From UBA1444 sp964601085 (GTDB taxonomy: Bacteria; Bacillota; Negativicutes; UBA1444): a stretch of DNA of 64,000 nucleotides. Position 1 is the stretch's first letter, and every line of letters starts with the position of its first letter. This document shows positions 30,883 through 39,786 of this stretch, piece by piece. A program made the position numbers and the translations under genes. A model generated the notes under the pieces. That model was given only the letters and a program-made list of their open reading frames with translations, was not told the DNA's origin and made no database searches. The stretch spans positions 124,001-188,000 of the forward strand of contig CAZRLN010000001.1 in assembly GCA_964601085.1 (NCBI GenBank), given 5' to 3'.

Positions 30883-32130
30883 TCACTCGGACAAATGGAA
30901 GGCGGATCGGCAAAAGTCGAGCCCGCCTTTTCTATTGTCCGGCTTGGGCAAACAGAGCGTGAATAAATTGGTTGCGGTGACATCAACGGCCAGCATGGCT
31001 TGCGGCAATGGCAAAATATCGTTGTGATACGTGCGAACATTCAAAAACTTTGTGGTTTTTGTGATGATCGGAATATCGGCATGCCGGGATATGATGCGCA
31101 AGGCTTTTTGTCCGCGAGAATTCAGGGCCAGCACTCTGGCGTATAACGGACCGACGGCGTCAAATTCGGCAAGTTGCGAGGATGTGGTTTCCAGCAGCAA
31201 GTGCGCCAAAATTCTTTGCAGGCGGGAATAGGGATAACGTTTTGATTTGAGGAGCATCAGCAGGTCGGTTACGGTTCCCGCTTGATCAGCCGCTTTGCGC
31301 AGACGGTTTTCCAGTCCCTCAGATAGTTCCGGGATGCTTTGCAACTGCTCGTCGGGCAGCCGCCGAATTCTGGATAGAATAGCGGGATCCAGATAAGAGG
31401 GGTTCGTTGGCGCCCACCCCGAAGCGAAAAGGTCCTGGATATTTTGCCGTGCGAAGTCGGGCAAGGCGTTCAGTGCATCGGCGGGTGGAATGATGGATTG
31501 CCGCAGTGCATGACGGAGAGCGGTCGCGCTGGAAAATTTTCCGGACATCGCTGTGTCGTGGTAATGGCTGCCGATTCGACGAATTGGCAAGGCGCTCATA
31601 TATGGGGCATAGTTTTTAATTGCTCGTAGATACTCAATCGCGAGTATATTGTTGGGTGATTTGATCAAATTGTCGGTTGTGAAGGAATGGCTTACCAACG
31701 CATCAGCCATCGCGGCGGCATACGGTTTGCCATCCTTTAAATTTTGTTTTAGCCGGGCAATGACAGATTGGTTGTCCAAGGCCTCGGCCGCCATCTGCAA
31801 GAGATCCGGATTTGCCTCTTCAGCACCAAACGAAAGATGGCCGACGATCCCCAGCCGGTGTAAGAGTTGAACTCCCCCAGTGGCAAAATACTGAGCGCTG
31901 CGGGCGGCAAATACCGTCGGCAATTCCAGCACCAGGTCCACTCCTGCGGATACCGCGATTTTCGCTCGCTGCCATTTGTCAATAATAGCGATTTCGCCGC
32001 GTTGCATAATATGGCCGCTCATGACGGCGATCACCACGTCGGCGTCGCTGCGGGCGCGCGCCTGCGCCGCATGATAGGCGTGACCATTGTGAAACGGATT
32101 ATATTCGGCGATAATGCCTGTTGCACGCAT
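30883..32130 (-). CDS. tmcAL: tRNA(Met) cytidine acetate ligase (YlbM family)
   Basis: A 415-residue enzyme of the TmcAL family, which uses acetate and ATP to form ac4C34 in elongator tRNA-Met. The N-terminal HIGH-type nucleotidyltransferase motif is clear (GIIAEYNPFHNGHAYHAAQA), followed by VIAVMSGHIMQRGE and LELPTVFAARSAQYF. The C-terminal RNA-binding part contains FASGWAPTNPSYL and RIGSHYHD. It converges on the coiled-coil gene and diverges from ackA; the supply of acetate kinase next door may be coincidental. Confidence 0.92.
   Translation of the reverse strand: MRATGIIAEYNPFHNGHAYHAAQARARSDADVVIAVMSGHIMQRGEIAIIDKWQRAKIAVSAGVDLVLELPTVFAARSAQYFATGGVQLLHRLGIVGHLSFGAEEANPDLLQMAAEALDNQSVIARLKQNLKDGKPYAAAMADALVSHSFTTDNLIKSPNNILAIEYLRAIKNYAPYMSALPIRRIGSHYHDTAMSGKFSSATALRHALRQSIIPPADALNALPDFARQNIQDLFASGWAPTNPSYLDPAILSRIRRLPDEQLQSIPELSEGLENRLRKAADQAGTVTDLLMLLKSKRYPYSRLQRILAHLLLETTSSQLAEFDAVGPLYARVLALNSRGQKALRIISRHADIPIITKTTKFLNVRTYHNDILPLPQAMLAVDVTATNLFTLCLPKPDNRKGGLDFCRSAFHLSE
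30899..30931 (+). terminator. terminator of the coaD/coiled-coil transcript inside the 3' end of tmcAL
   Basis: AAGGCGG (30899-30905) pairs with CCGCCTT (30923-30929), then TTT. It lies within the last codons of the convergent tmcAL gene. Confidence 0.55.
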
Positions 32131-32158
32131 TGTCAGTCGGTTCCTTTTATAATATAAT
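32130..32158 (+). promoter_or_regulatory. promoter of ackA
   Basis: TTGTCA (32130-32135), 17-base spacer, TATAAT (32153-32158). The -35 begins on the first base of the tmcAL start codon on the opposite strand. The leader to GTG 32252 is about 85 bases. Confidence 0.75.
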
Positions 32159-32251
32159 TACTTCGAAATTAGTTTCGGGCGTGAATGGGTATTATCCTGC
32201 CAGTCGGGCAATTTTCGCCTGATTCATTTTAGCATTTTGGGAGGGAAAAAC

Positions 32252-33457
32252 GTGAAAGTTCTTGTAGTAAATTGTGGCAGTTCTTCGCTCAAGTATCAAT
32301 TGTTCGACATGACGGATGAAAGCGTATTGGCCAAAGGACTGGTGGAACGGATCGGCATTGAAGGCTCCATTTTGAACCATCAGCCGACTGGCAAAGCAAA
32401 AGTTCCGTTAACTGCCGACATCAAAAATCATACCATTGCCATCAAAATGGTTTTGGACGCATTGACGGATCCGGAACACGGTGTTGTTGCCGATATTAAC
32501 GAAATCGATGCGATTGGGCACCGGGTCGTGCATGGCGCTGAGAAGTTCAGCGATTCCGTTTTGATTACCCCGGCTGTCATGGCGGCGTTGGAAGAATTCG
32601 TGGAATTGGCTCCGTTGCACAATCCGCCCAATATTTCTGGCATCAACGCCTGCGCCGACATATTGCCGAATGTGCCCCAGGTTGGAGTGTTTGATACGGC
32701 TTTTCACCAGACTATGCCGCAGTACGCTTTTTTATACGGAATTCCCTATGAGGCCTATAAAAAATATGGCGTCCGCCGGTATGGCTTCCATGGAACATCC
32801 CACAAATTTGTTTCCCAGCGGGCTGCCGAATTGGTGGGCGATCACATGACCAATCTGCGGATCATTACTTGCCATTTGGGCAATGGCGCCAGCATTTCCG
32901 CCGTCAAAAACGGTAAATCAATCGATACCAGCATGGGTTTCACCCCCTTGCAAGGTTTGGTAATGGGCACTCGTTGCGGCGATATCGACCCGGCGATTCC
33001 TGCCTATTTGATGAAAAAAATGAATTTGTCTCCTGACGAGATTGATTCCTATCTCAATAAAAAATCCGGGGTGCTTGGTATATCCGGCTTGTCCAGCGAT
33101 TTCCGCGACCTGGACGATGCAGCCGATAAAGGAAATGAACGGGCGCAACTGGCGATCGACGTATTTGCGTATACGGTTCGGAAATACATTGGCAGTTATG
33201 CAGCTGCCATGGGTGGCGTCGACGCGATTGTATTCACCGCCGGCTTGGGTGAGAATTCCGCCCGTATGCGGGATCAGATCTGTAATGGCCTGGAGTTCCT
33301 CGGAACGCGCATTGATCCGGTCAAGAACGCTGTTCGGGGAAAAGAACAGGTAATCAGCGTTGACGGATCAAAAGTAAAGATACTGGTGATTCCCACCAAC
33401 GAAGAACTGATGATCGCCCGGGATACGAAAAAGATTTGCATTCCATTGATGAAGTGA
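32252..33457 (+). CDS. ackA: acetate kinase
   Basis: Interconverts acetyl phosphate plus ADP and acetate plus ATP. GTG 32252 follows GGGAGG and starts a 401-residue protein beginning KVLVVNCGSSSLKYQLF. The acetate/propionate kinase signatures are present: NCGSSSLKY near the N-terminus, GVFDTAFHQTMP, GFHGTSHKFV and CHLGNGASI, plus FTAGLGENSA. No pta gene is adjacent. Points to substrate-level phosphorylation in a fermentative or acetogenic metabolism. Confidence 0.97.
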   Translation: MKVLVVNCGSSSLKYQLFDMTDESVLAKGLVERIGIEGSILNHQPTGKAKVPLTADIKNHTIAIKMVLDALTDPEHGVVADINEIDAIGHRVVHGAEKFSDSVLITPAVMAALEEFVELAPLHNPPNISGINACADILPNVPQVGVFDTAFHQTMPQYAFLYGIPYEAYKKYGVRRYGFHGTSHKFVSQRAAELVGDHMTNLRIITCHLGNGASISAVKNGKSIDTSMGFTPLQGLVMGTRCGDIDPAIPAYLMKKMNLSPDEIDSYLNKKSGVLGISGLSSDFRDLDDAADKGNERAQLAIDVFAYTVRKYIGSYAAAMGGVDAIVFTAGLGENSARMRDQICNGLEFLGTRIDPVKNAVRGKEQVISVDGSKVKILVIPTNEELMIARDTKKICIPLMK

Positions 33458-33472
33458 GTGGAATGACTTTTC

Positions 33473-33501
33473 TTGACAAGCCTGCGGAGCATCGCTATAA
33501 T
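33473..33501 (+). promoter_or_regulatory. consensus sigma-A promoter of yceD-rpmF
   Basis: TTGACA (33473-33478), 17-base spacer, TATAAT (33496-33501): perfect hexamers and spacing. Start codon TTG 33520 is close, leaving a leader of roughly 12 bases that still contains AAGGTGA. Confidence 0.92.
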
Positions 33502-33519
33502 GGGTAAGGTGATTGACCC

Positions 33520-33993
33520 TTGGTAAGAGTGGATATCTCTCAAATAATTGACCATGTTGGTGGTATCCAACCTTTTTCCGTTGTTGTTGCTTCGCAAGAC
33601 ATCGGGGAAAATGAACCATGGGTTCAAGAGGATATTTCGGTGTCGGGTCAAATTGTCAATGTCGGGACTGTTTTTCGTCTGACAGGGACTATCACGGCCA
33701 ATGCGGACTTGGAATGTTGCCGTTGTCTCCAGGCTTTTGAGCGAGCGGTCAGTTTTGAATTCGAGGAAGAATTCGATGTGTTGGCATTCGGTTATCCGGA
33801 TGACTGGGTTGATATTGCTGAACCGATTCGGGCAGCTTTGATTTTCCAGGAACCAATGCAACCTTTGTGCAATGACGACTGCAAAGGCTTGTGCCCCTAT
33901 TGCGGCGCTGATAGAAATCAGACGGATTGTGGTTGTAACAAAGAGGTAATCGATCCGAGACTTGCTTCTCTGCAACGGTTGCTGGAAAAATGA
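33520..33993 (+). CDS. yceD: YceD/DUF177 family protein
   Basis: A 157-residue protein of the DUF177 family, almost always encoded directly before ribosomal protein L32 and implicated in 23S rRNA accumulation. TTG 33520 follows AAGGTGA. Conserved cysteine pattern: ECCRCLQ in the middle and LCNDDCKGLCPYCGADRNQ near the C-terminus, followed by CGC. The rpmF gene starts 48 bases downstream under the same strong promoter. Confidence 0.9.
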   Translation: MVRVDISQIIDHVGGIQPFSVVVASQDIGENEPWVQEDISVSGQIVNVGTVFRLTGTITANADLECCRCLQAFERAVSFEFEEEFDVLAFGYPDDWVDIAEPIRAALIFQEPMQPLCNDDCKGLCPYCGADRNQTDCGCNKEVIDPRLASLQRLLEK

Positions 33994-34041
33994 ATTGTGA
34001 TGACTCTACTATAGAGTGGCACGTGAAGGAGGTGTAATGAC

Positions 34042-34221
34042 ATGGCGGTACCCAAGCGGAAACTTTCTAATTCACGCAAAAATCGGCGTAGGGCGAATTG
34101 GAAGCTCACAGCTCCCAATCTTTCGGCCTGCCCACATTGCCACGAACTGAGAATGCCTCACCGGGTTTGTCCGGAATGCGGTTATTATGACGGAAAAGAA
34201 GTAATCAAACAGGCGGAATAA
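34042..34221 (+). CDS. rpmF: 50S ribosomal protein L32
   Basis: A 59-residue protein with ATG 34042 after AAGGAGGTG. Starts MAVPKRKLSNSRKNRRRANW, exactly the L32 pattern, and carries the zinc-binding form with CPHC in the middle and CPEC near the C-terminus (the C+ type). Follows yceD and ends at a strong terminator. Confidence 0.97.
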   Translation: MAVPKRKLSNSRKNRRRANWKLTAPNLSACPHCHELRMPHRVCPECGYYDGKEVIKQAE

Positions 34222-34249
34222 GATCAGTATTGATTTATGTACAGGAAGA

Positions 34250-34278
34250 AAGGATCGGGCATGCCTGGTCCTTTTTTT
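34250..34278 (+). terminator. terminator after rpmF
   Basis: AAGGATCGGG pairs with CCTGGTCCTT (ten pairs, two G-U), loop CATG, then seven T ending about 34278. Confidence 0.85.
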
Positions 34279-34318
34279 GTTGCATGGAAAGAATGCGCGA
34301 GGGATAGGACGTGAAACA

Positions 34319-35299
34319 GTGTTGGAACAAGTATTGCCCGACATATATCGGATAGAGGTTCCCATTCCCCACAGTCCGTTGAAAGCAACCAACGCCTATC
34401 TTATTCGGGGAAACGAACGCAACTTATTGGTGGATACCGGACAGAATCGGCCGGAAAGTTTGAACGCTCTGAAAGAAGGGCTGAGTAAGCTTTCGGTTGA
34501 TCTTGGCGTGACTGATATTTTTCTTACGCATATGCATGCGGACCATTCCGGCTTGCTTCCGTTTATCAAAACCGCAACAACGCGCGTTTATGCCAGCGCG
34601 GAAGATGCCGGGCGGGTCAACTACATGTTGACAGCCGATGACCCGATGAAAAACTTGTACCATGCGGCCATCCGAAATGGGTTTTCATCGGAAGAAGCGA
34701 AACTGGCCATCCGGCGTCATCCCGGCAATGCCGCAGGCAAGCAGGCGCCGCTGGAGTTTTCGTTTATCGAGGATGGCGATGGAGTGCAGGTTGCGAATTA
34801 TCATTTTGTTTGTATTGCAACGCCGGGGCATACGCAGGGCCACATCTGTCTTTATGAACCTGAAAAACGCTTTCTGATTTCCGGCGATCATATCCTTGGC
34901 GACATAAGTCCCAATATTACTCATTTTTTGGGTGAGGGCGATCCTTTGGCGGATTTTCTCGGCTCCTTGAAGAAGGTGGAGAATTTAATGGTTGATAAAG
35001 TCTTGCCAGGTCATCGACGTATCTTTACCGATTGCCGCGGGCGGATCCGTGAATTGATTGAGCATCATCAACGCCGAGCCGCGGAGGTTCTGCGGATATT
35101 GTCGGACGCTCCTGCAACCGGATATCTGGTGGCAGCCCGGATGACTTGGGACATGGTTTACCGTGACTGGACAGAGGTTGCGCCGGCCCAGAAATATTTC
35201 GCGACAGGAGAGGCCTTGTCACATATTCATTTTCTGGAACGACAAGGGTTGGTGCGCCGCCGGGAAGAACCGGAGATCGTTTGGTACTGCCGGTCATAA
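34319..35299 (+). CDS. MBL-fold metallo-hydrolase with C-terminal winged helix
   Basis: About 326 residues from GTG 34319 (AGGA ten bases upstream; the next codon TTG 34322 is also possible). The metal-binding motif THMHADHSG is at about residue 80, further ligands are in ATPGHTQGHICLY and SGDHILGD, and PGHRRIF near 240. The C-terminal 60 residues (GEALSHIHFLERQGLVRRRE) form a winged-helix tail as in LACTB2-type enzymes. This subgroup includes thioesterases and nucleases; substrate unknown. It stands between rpmF and the fatty-acid operon with terminators on both sides. Confidence 0.85.
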   Translation: MLEQVLPDIYRIEVPIPHSPLKATNAYLIRGNERNLLVDTGQNRPESLNALKEGLSKLSVDLGVTDIFLTHMHADHSGLLPFIKTATTRVYASAEDAGRVNYMLTADDPMKNLYHAAIRNGFSSEEAKLAIRRHPGNAAGKQAPLEFSFIEDGDGVQVANYHFVCIATPGHTQGHICLYEPEKRFLISGDHILGDISPNITHFLGEGDPLADFLGSLKKVENLMVDKVLPGHRRIFTDCRGRIRELIEHHQRRAAEVLRILSDAPATGYLVAARMTWDMVYRDWTEVAPAQKYFATGEALSHIHFLERQGLVRRREEPEIVWYCRS

Positions 35300-35323
35300 A
35301 TCAAAATCAAGATTCCCATATCG

Positions 35324-35357
35324 AAAAAAGTCTGATCTTTGCGGTCGGACTTTTTTT
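35324..35357 (+). terminator. terminator after the MBL-fold gene
   Basis: AAAAAAGTCTGA (35324-35335) pairs with TCGGACTTTTTT (35345-35356) with one G-U, the T-run being part of the stem. Confidence 0.85.
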
Positions 35358-35370
35358 ATTTTCGTATCTC

Positions 35371-35399
35371 TTGCATTGGGATACAGCAGCAGTTATAAT
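35371..35399 (+). promoter_or_regulatory. promoter of the fapR-plsX-fab operon
   Basis: TTGCAT (35371-35376), 17-base spacer, TATAAT (35394-35399). Transcription is predicted to begin near 35406, inside the candidate FapR operator. Confidence 0.8.
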
Positions 35400-35402
35400 C
35401 AT

Positions 35403-35421
35403 TTTAGTAGCAGATAATAAT
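35403..35421. promoter_or_regulatory. candidate FapR operator
   Basis: TTAGTA (35404-35409), five bases, TAATAA (35415-35420). This fits 11 of 12 half-site positions of the FapR operator as I recall it from Bacillus (TTAGTA, five bases, TMTTAA). It overlaps the predicted start of the transcript that encodes FapR itself. Confidence 0.65.
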
Positions 35422-35441
35422 ATCAAGTGATATGAACTGGT

Positions 35442-36008
35442 GTGAAGAAGATGGCGCGACAACCAAAAAAACTGCGGCACGAGCAATTGAAGAATATGAT
35501 GGAACGATCTCCCTTTGTTACGGACGAGGAGTTGGCTGCTCAGCTTAAAGTGAGCATCCAAACAATTCGTCTGGACCGGATGGAGCTGGGGATCCCTGAG
35601 CTGCGCGAGCGGACCCGTCAGGCGGCGCAGGAAGCTCATGCCAATCCCAAAGCGATCGCCAGCCATGATATGACGGGAGAGATATTGGATCTTGAATTGG
35701 GTCATACCGGGATTTCTACCTTGGTCGTGACTCCGGATATGGTGTTCGAAAAAACTCATGTTGCTCGGGGCCATTATATTTTTGCGCAGGCAAACTCTTT
35801 GGCATTGGCTGTGATGGACGCACCGGCCGCCGTCACGGGAGTCGCCAACATCAAGTTCAAGGCTCCGGTTCGTGAAGGGGAGCGGTTGGTTGCCAAAGCC
35901 GAGATCATTCGCACCCGCGCCAATAAAAACTTTATTTGGGTGAAGACTCGTTCAGGGACGCAAGAAGTTTTTCGGGCTAAATTTATTATGGTTTCGTTGG
36001 AAGGATGA
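35442..36008 (+). CDS. fapR: transcription factor FapR, regulator of fatty-acid and phospholipid synthesis
   Basis: Repressor released by malonyl-CoA. About 188 residues: an N-terminal DeoR-like HTH (about 12-60, PFVTDEELAAQLKVSIQTIR, then LDRMELGIPELRERTR), a linker helix, and a C-terminal hot-dog domain that binds malonyl-CoA (GHYIFAQANSLALAVMD and NIKFKAPVREGERL). GTG 35442 is preceded by AAGTGAT; ATG 35451 is an alternative. First gene of the fab operon, with a candidate operator over its own start site, so autoregulation is likely. The stop region overlaps the plsX frame. Confidence 0.93.
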   Translation: MKKMARQPKKLRHEQLKNMMERSPFVTDEELAAQLKVSIQTIRLDRMELGIPELRERTRQAAQEAHANPKAIASHDMTGEILDLELGHTGISTLVVTPDMVFEKTHVARGHYIFAQANSLALAVMDAPAAVTGVANIKFKAPVREGERLVAKAEIIRTRANKNFIWVKTRSGTQEVFRAKFIMVSLEG

Positions 36009-36013
36009 CAAAA

Positions 36014-37039
36014 TTGATTAAAATTGCCGTAGATGCCATGGGTGGCGATTTTGCTCCGGATGAAATCGTTTTGGGTGCTGTCGAAGGCGCCCGCCAATAC
36101 GGTTGCGAGATTTTCTTGGTTGGCGATGAAGTCCGCATTCGCGAATCGCTGCAAAAAGCGCCAGGATGGGACCGCTTACCGATTCATATTGTTCACGCAT
36201 CGGAGACCATTGATATGCATGATCAGCCGGGGGCGGCAGTCCGGCGCAAAAAAGACGCCTCCGTTGTGGTTGCGGCACGGTTGGTGAAGGAACAGCAATG
36301 CGATGTGGCGATTGCTGCCGGGCATACGGGGGCAGCGGTTGCATCGGCGTTGTTTGGCCTGGGTCGGATTCCAGGGATAGAGCGGGCGGCTATTGCCACG
36401 GTCATTCCAAATTTACGCGGACGCACCGTGCTGCTGGACGCCGGGGCAAATGTTGATTCCAAGCCGAAACATCTGGTGCAGGCTGCCATCATGGGCTCGA
36501 TCTATGCCGAATTTGTGCTGGGAATTGACAAGCCGCGGGTTGGGCTCTTAAATATCGGCGAGGAATCGACGAAGGGAAATGAGCAGGCGTTGGCCACATT
36601 TCCTTTGCTAAGTGAGTTGAAAACCATCAATTTTATCGGTAATGTCGAAGGACGGGACATCATGGCCGGCACGGTTGATGTGGTCGTTTGCGACGGGTTT
36701 GTGGGCAATATCGTTCTAAAAACTTCGGAAGGGTTGGCTAAAGCCTTATTGCAACTGGTTCGTGAAAATATCGTGCAGGGGGGCTATTTGGCAAAACTAG
36801 GCGGATTGTTGATTATGCCGGCGATGCGGAAACTGAAAAAGAAACTGGATTACGCCGAATATGGCGGGGCGCCGTTGTTGGGTGTCAATGCCGGTTTTAT
36901 GATTTGCCACGGCAGTTCCAAGGCCAAGGCGATCACAAGCGCTGTGCGCTCGGCAAAAGAGTTATACGAGCAGCGGGTACTCGAACATATTCGGGAAAAC
37001 CTGATGATGGAGGGAATGACCAATGACACAAGGAACTGA
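36014..37039 (+). CDS. plsX: phosphate acyltransferase
   Basis: Makes acyl-phosphate from acyl-ACP for phospholipid synthesis. TTG 36014 lies nine bases after GGAAGG and starts a 341-residue protein beginning IKIAVDAMGGDFAPDEIV, as in PlsX; ATG 36005 overlaps fapR but is only one base from the ribosome binding site. Other signatures are IAAGHTGAAVASALF, RGRTVLLDAGANVD, and CDGFVGNIVLKTSEG. Overlaps fabH by 17 bases. Confidence 0.94.
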   Translation: MIKIAVDAMGGDFAPDEIVLGAVEGARQYGCEIFLVGDEVRIRESLQKAPGWDRLPIHIVHASETIDMHDQPGAAVRRKKDASVVVAARLVKEQQCDVAIAAGHTGAAVASALFGLGRIPGIERAAIATVIPNLRGRTVLLDAGANVDSKPKHLVQAAIMGSIYAEFVLGIDKPRVGLLNIGEESTKGNEQALATFPLLSELKTINFIGNVEGRDIMAGTVDVVVCDGFVGNIVLKTSEGLAKALLQLVRENIVQGGYLAKLGGLLIMPAMRKLKKKLDYAEYGGAPLLGVNAGFMICHGSSKAKAITSAVRSAKELYEQRVLEHIRENLMMEGMTNDTRN

Positions 37040-38027
37040 AAAAGCGGTGGGAATCATTGGAATCGGCAGCTTTGCGCCGGAAAAGATTCTCACCAATAAA
37101 GACCTTGAGCAGATCGTGGACACAAGCGATGAGTGGATTTCCGAGCGAACGGGAATCAAGGTCCGACATATCGTGGCAGATGGGGAGAATACGTCGGATA
37201 TTGCCGCCAAAGCGGCGGAGAGGGCGCTAAAGGATGCAGGGCTGACGGCGGACGATATTGATCTGATTGTTGTGGCTACGGCGACGCCGGATATGTTGTT
37301 CCCTTCCACTGCGTGTTTGGTGCAGAACAAACTCAAGGCTGCGAAAGCGGCGGCGTATGATTTGGCTGCCGGATGTTCCGGGTTTATGTATGCCATCGTT
37401 ACCGCCAGCCAGTTCATAAAAACCGGATTGTACAAACATGTATTGGTGATCGGCGCAGAAAGCCTTTCCCGTATCTTGGACTGGACGGATCGCAACACCT
37501 GCGTTTTGTTCGGCGATGGCGCCGGCGCAGTCGTTTTGGGGGAAGTTCCGGAAGGGTATGGAATATTAGGTTCGAATTTGGGCTCAGATGGTTCGGGTGG
37601 AGATTTATTGTGTCTGCCGGCTGGTGGTACCAGTAGGCCGGCGACGGAAGAAACCGTCAGGGATCGACTCCATTTTGTGCATATGGCGGGCAATGAGGTG
37701 TTCAAATTTGCCGTCAAGGTTATGGGCGAAGCGGCGCTCAACGCCTTGGAACATGCGCAAATTGACACATCGGCAGTGGATTGGCTGATTCCGCATCAAG
37801 CCAATATTCGTATCATCCAGTCCGCCGCGAAACGACTGAAAATGCCGATGGAAAAAGTCATCGTCAATGTGGACAAGTATGGCAACACCTCGTCGGCCTC
37901 CATCCCGATCGCTTTGGAAGAAGCGATTCACGACGGCAGGATCAAATCCGGACAAGTAATCACGATGGTTGGATTTGGCGCTGGACTGACATGGGCGTCG
38001 GCCGTCATGCGCTGGTATCGGAAATAA
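37023..38027 (+). CDS. fabH: beta-ketoacyl-ACP synthase III
   Basis: Condenses acetyl-CoA with malonyl-ACP to start fatty-acid synthesis. 334 residues; ATG 37023 follows GGAGGG inside plsX. Catalytic Cys118 in DLAAGCSGFMYA, His in IPHQANIRI and Asn in YGNTSSASIP complete the triad. Also GDGAGAVVLG. The 37-base gap to fabD holds only a ribosome binding site. Confidence 0.96.
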   Translation: MTQGTEKAVGIIGIGSFAPEKILTNKDLEQIVDTSDEWISERTGIKVRHIVADGENTSDIAAKAAERALKDAGLTADDIDLIVVATATPDMLFPSTACLVQNKLKAAKAAAYDLAAGCSGFMYAIVTASQFIKTGLYKHVLVIGAESLSRILDWTDRNTCVLFGDGAGAVVLGEVPEGYGILGSNLGSDGSGGDLLCLPAGGTSRPATEETVRDRLHFVHMAGNEVFKFAVKVMGEAALNALEHAQIDTSAVDWLIPHQANIRIIQSAAKRLKMPMEKVIVNVDKYGNTSSASIPIALEEAIHDGRIKSGQVITMVGFGAGLTWASAVMRWYRK

Positions 38028-38064
38028 TATTCCCTTCAACAATGCGTTACGAGGAGGAAGATTG

Positions 38065-39009
38065 ATGAGTAAGACCGCTTTTCTATTTCCCGGACAAGGC
38101 TCGCAATCGGTAGGGATGGGAAAAGATCTGGCCGACAATTTTTCGGTTGCCCGCGAAGTCTTTGAAGAAGCAGATCAGGCGTTAGGTTTTTCCATCAGTA
38201 AACTGTGCTTTGAAGGTCCGGAAGACGAGTTGCGCAAAACTGTCAATACCCAGCCGGCGATTTTGACGGTTAGCGTGGCGGCGTTGCGTGTTTTGCAGCA
38301 AGCGGAAATTTCGTTTGATATCACCGCGGGACACAGTCTTGGCGAGTATTCCGCCTTGGTAGGAGCCGGAGTATTGGATTTTGCCGATGCGGTCCGCTTG
38401 GTCAACAAGCGGGGACAGTTTATGCAGGAAGCAGTTCCGCTGGGCGAAGGCGCTATGGCGGCGGTAATGGGAATGGAGCGGGAAAAGGTCGTTGATATCT
38501 GCGCCGAGGTGGAAAAAGAGGCAGGAGCCGTGCAAGCGGTCAATTTTAACTGCCCCGGACAAATCGTGATCGCCGGGAAGACGGTGGCGGTTGAAAAAGC
38601 GGCGGCGGCGTTGAAAGCTGCGGGCGCCAAGAGGGCAATCATGCTGCCGGTGAGCGCGCCTTTCCATAGCACATTGTTGCAGCCGGCTGCGGAAAAATTG
38701 GCATTGGAATTGGAAAAAGTCTCTTTCCATGAACCCAAGTTACCGGTCGTAGCCAACGTGACCGGAAAGATTTCCACAAACAGTAACGAGATCAAACAAC
38801 TATTGGTTACGCAGGCCGCGAATCCGGTTCTGTGGGAAGACTGCGTAGCCACGGTGGCGGCATATGGCGCCACCGTCAGCGTGGAGGTCGGCCCGGGGAA
38901 GGTTTTAACCGGCTTTACCAAAAAGATTGCACCGGAAATTGCCACATTCAACGTAGAAGATATGGAGTCCCTGCAAAAAACGCTTGATTATTTCAAGGAG
39001 GTCCGTTAG
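38065..39009 (+). CDS. fabD: malonyl-CoA:ACP transacylase
   Basis: Loads malonyl groups on acyl carrier protein. ATG 38065 (GAGGAGG eight bases upstream) gives 314 residues. N-terminal FLFPGQGSQSVGMGKD, catalytic Ser in GHSLGEYSAL, and His in SAPFHSTLLQPA are all present. Ends two bases before the fabG ATG at 39011. Confidence 0.96.
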   Translation: MSKTAFLFPGQGSQSVGMGKDLADNFSVAREVFEEADQALGFSISKLCFEGPEDELRKTVNTQPAILTVSVAALRVLQQAEISFDITAGHSLGEYSALVGAGVLDFADAVRLVNKRGQFMQEAVPLGEGAMAAVMGMEREKVVDICAEVEKEAGAVQAVNFNCPGQIVIAGKTVAVEKAAAALKAAGAKRAIMLPVSAPFHSTLLQPAAEKLALELEKVSFHEPKLPVVANVTGKISTNSNEIKQLLVTQAANPVLWEDCVATVAAYGATVSVEVGPGKVLTGFTKKIAPEIATFNVEDMESLQKTLDYFKEVR

Positions 39010-39010
39010 A

Positions 39011-39754
39011 ATGCTATTAGCTGAAAAAACGGCGCTGGTTACCGGCGCTTCAAGGGGAATCGGCCGGGCGGCGGCGCTGGAACTGGCAAAAGCCGGGGCC
39101 AAGGTTGCGGTGAATTTTGCCGGAAATCGGACGGCTGCTGAAGAAGTCGTGTCCATGATCGAAGCCACCGGCGGGCAAGCCATGCTTGTTCAGGCCGATG
39201 TCGGCAATGCCGCGGATGTCGAGGCCATGATCAAGGCGGTTGTAGAGCGCTTTGGCAGGATTGACATTTTGGTGAACAATGCCGGAATCACGCGCGACAA
39301 TTTGATCATGCGGATGAAGGAAGAAGACTGGGATGCGGTGATCCATACCAATCTCAAGGGAATCTTCAATTGCACGAAGGCCGTCTCCAAGTTGATGATG
39401 AAGCAAAGATACGGTAGAATAATCAACATGGCATCGGTGGTCGGTGTCATGGGGAACGCCGGACAGGCGAATTATGCGGCGGCAAAAGCCGGCGTCATCG
39501 GTTTCACAAAATCGATGGCCAAGGAACTGGCTTCTCGCAACATCACTGTCAATGCGGTGGCGCCAGGATACATTTCTACCGATATGACGGCGAATTTGCC
39601 GGAACAAGCCAGGTTGGAGTTGCAATCCCAAATCCCGTTGCAACGGTTGGGAAATCCGGAAGATGTCGCTGCGGCGGTGCTGTTTTTGGTATCGCCAGGC
39701 GCTGACTATATCACGGGCCAGACGATTCATGTCGATGGCGGAATGGTAATGTAG
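39011..39754 (+). CDS. fabG: 3-oxoacyl-ACP reductase
   Basis: NADPH-dependent reductase of the elongation cycle, SDR family. ATG 39011 follows AAGGAGG by nine bases and gives 247 residues. Cofactor motif TGASRGIG, NNAG in the middle, catalytic Ser in NMASVVGVMG, and YxxxK in YAAAKAGVIGFTKS. Followed by acpP 32 bases later. Confidence 0.96.
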   Translation: MLLAEKTALVTGASRGIGRAAALELAKAGAKVAVNFAGNRTAAEEVVSMIEATGGQAMLVQADVGNAADVEAMIKAVVERFGRIDILVNNAGITRDNLIMRMKEEDWDAVIHTNLKGIFNCTKAVSKLMMKQRYGRIINMASVVGVMGNAGQANYAAAKAGVIGFTKSMAKELASRNITVNAVAPGYISTDMTANLPEQARLELQSQIPLQRLGNPEDVAAAVLFLVSPGADYITGQTIHVDGGMVM

Positions 39755-39786
39755 AACCGACAGGACTTTGGAAGGAGGTGAAATGC

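Noticed and set aside
38175..38951. 258-codon antisense frame in fabD
   Set aside because: Shadow of fabD; Ala/Ser/Thr-rich translation without motifs.
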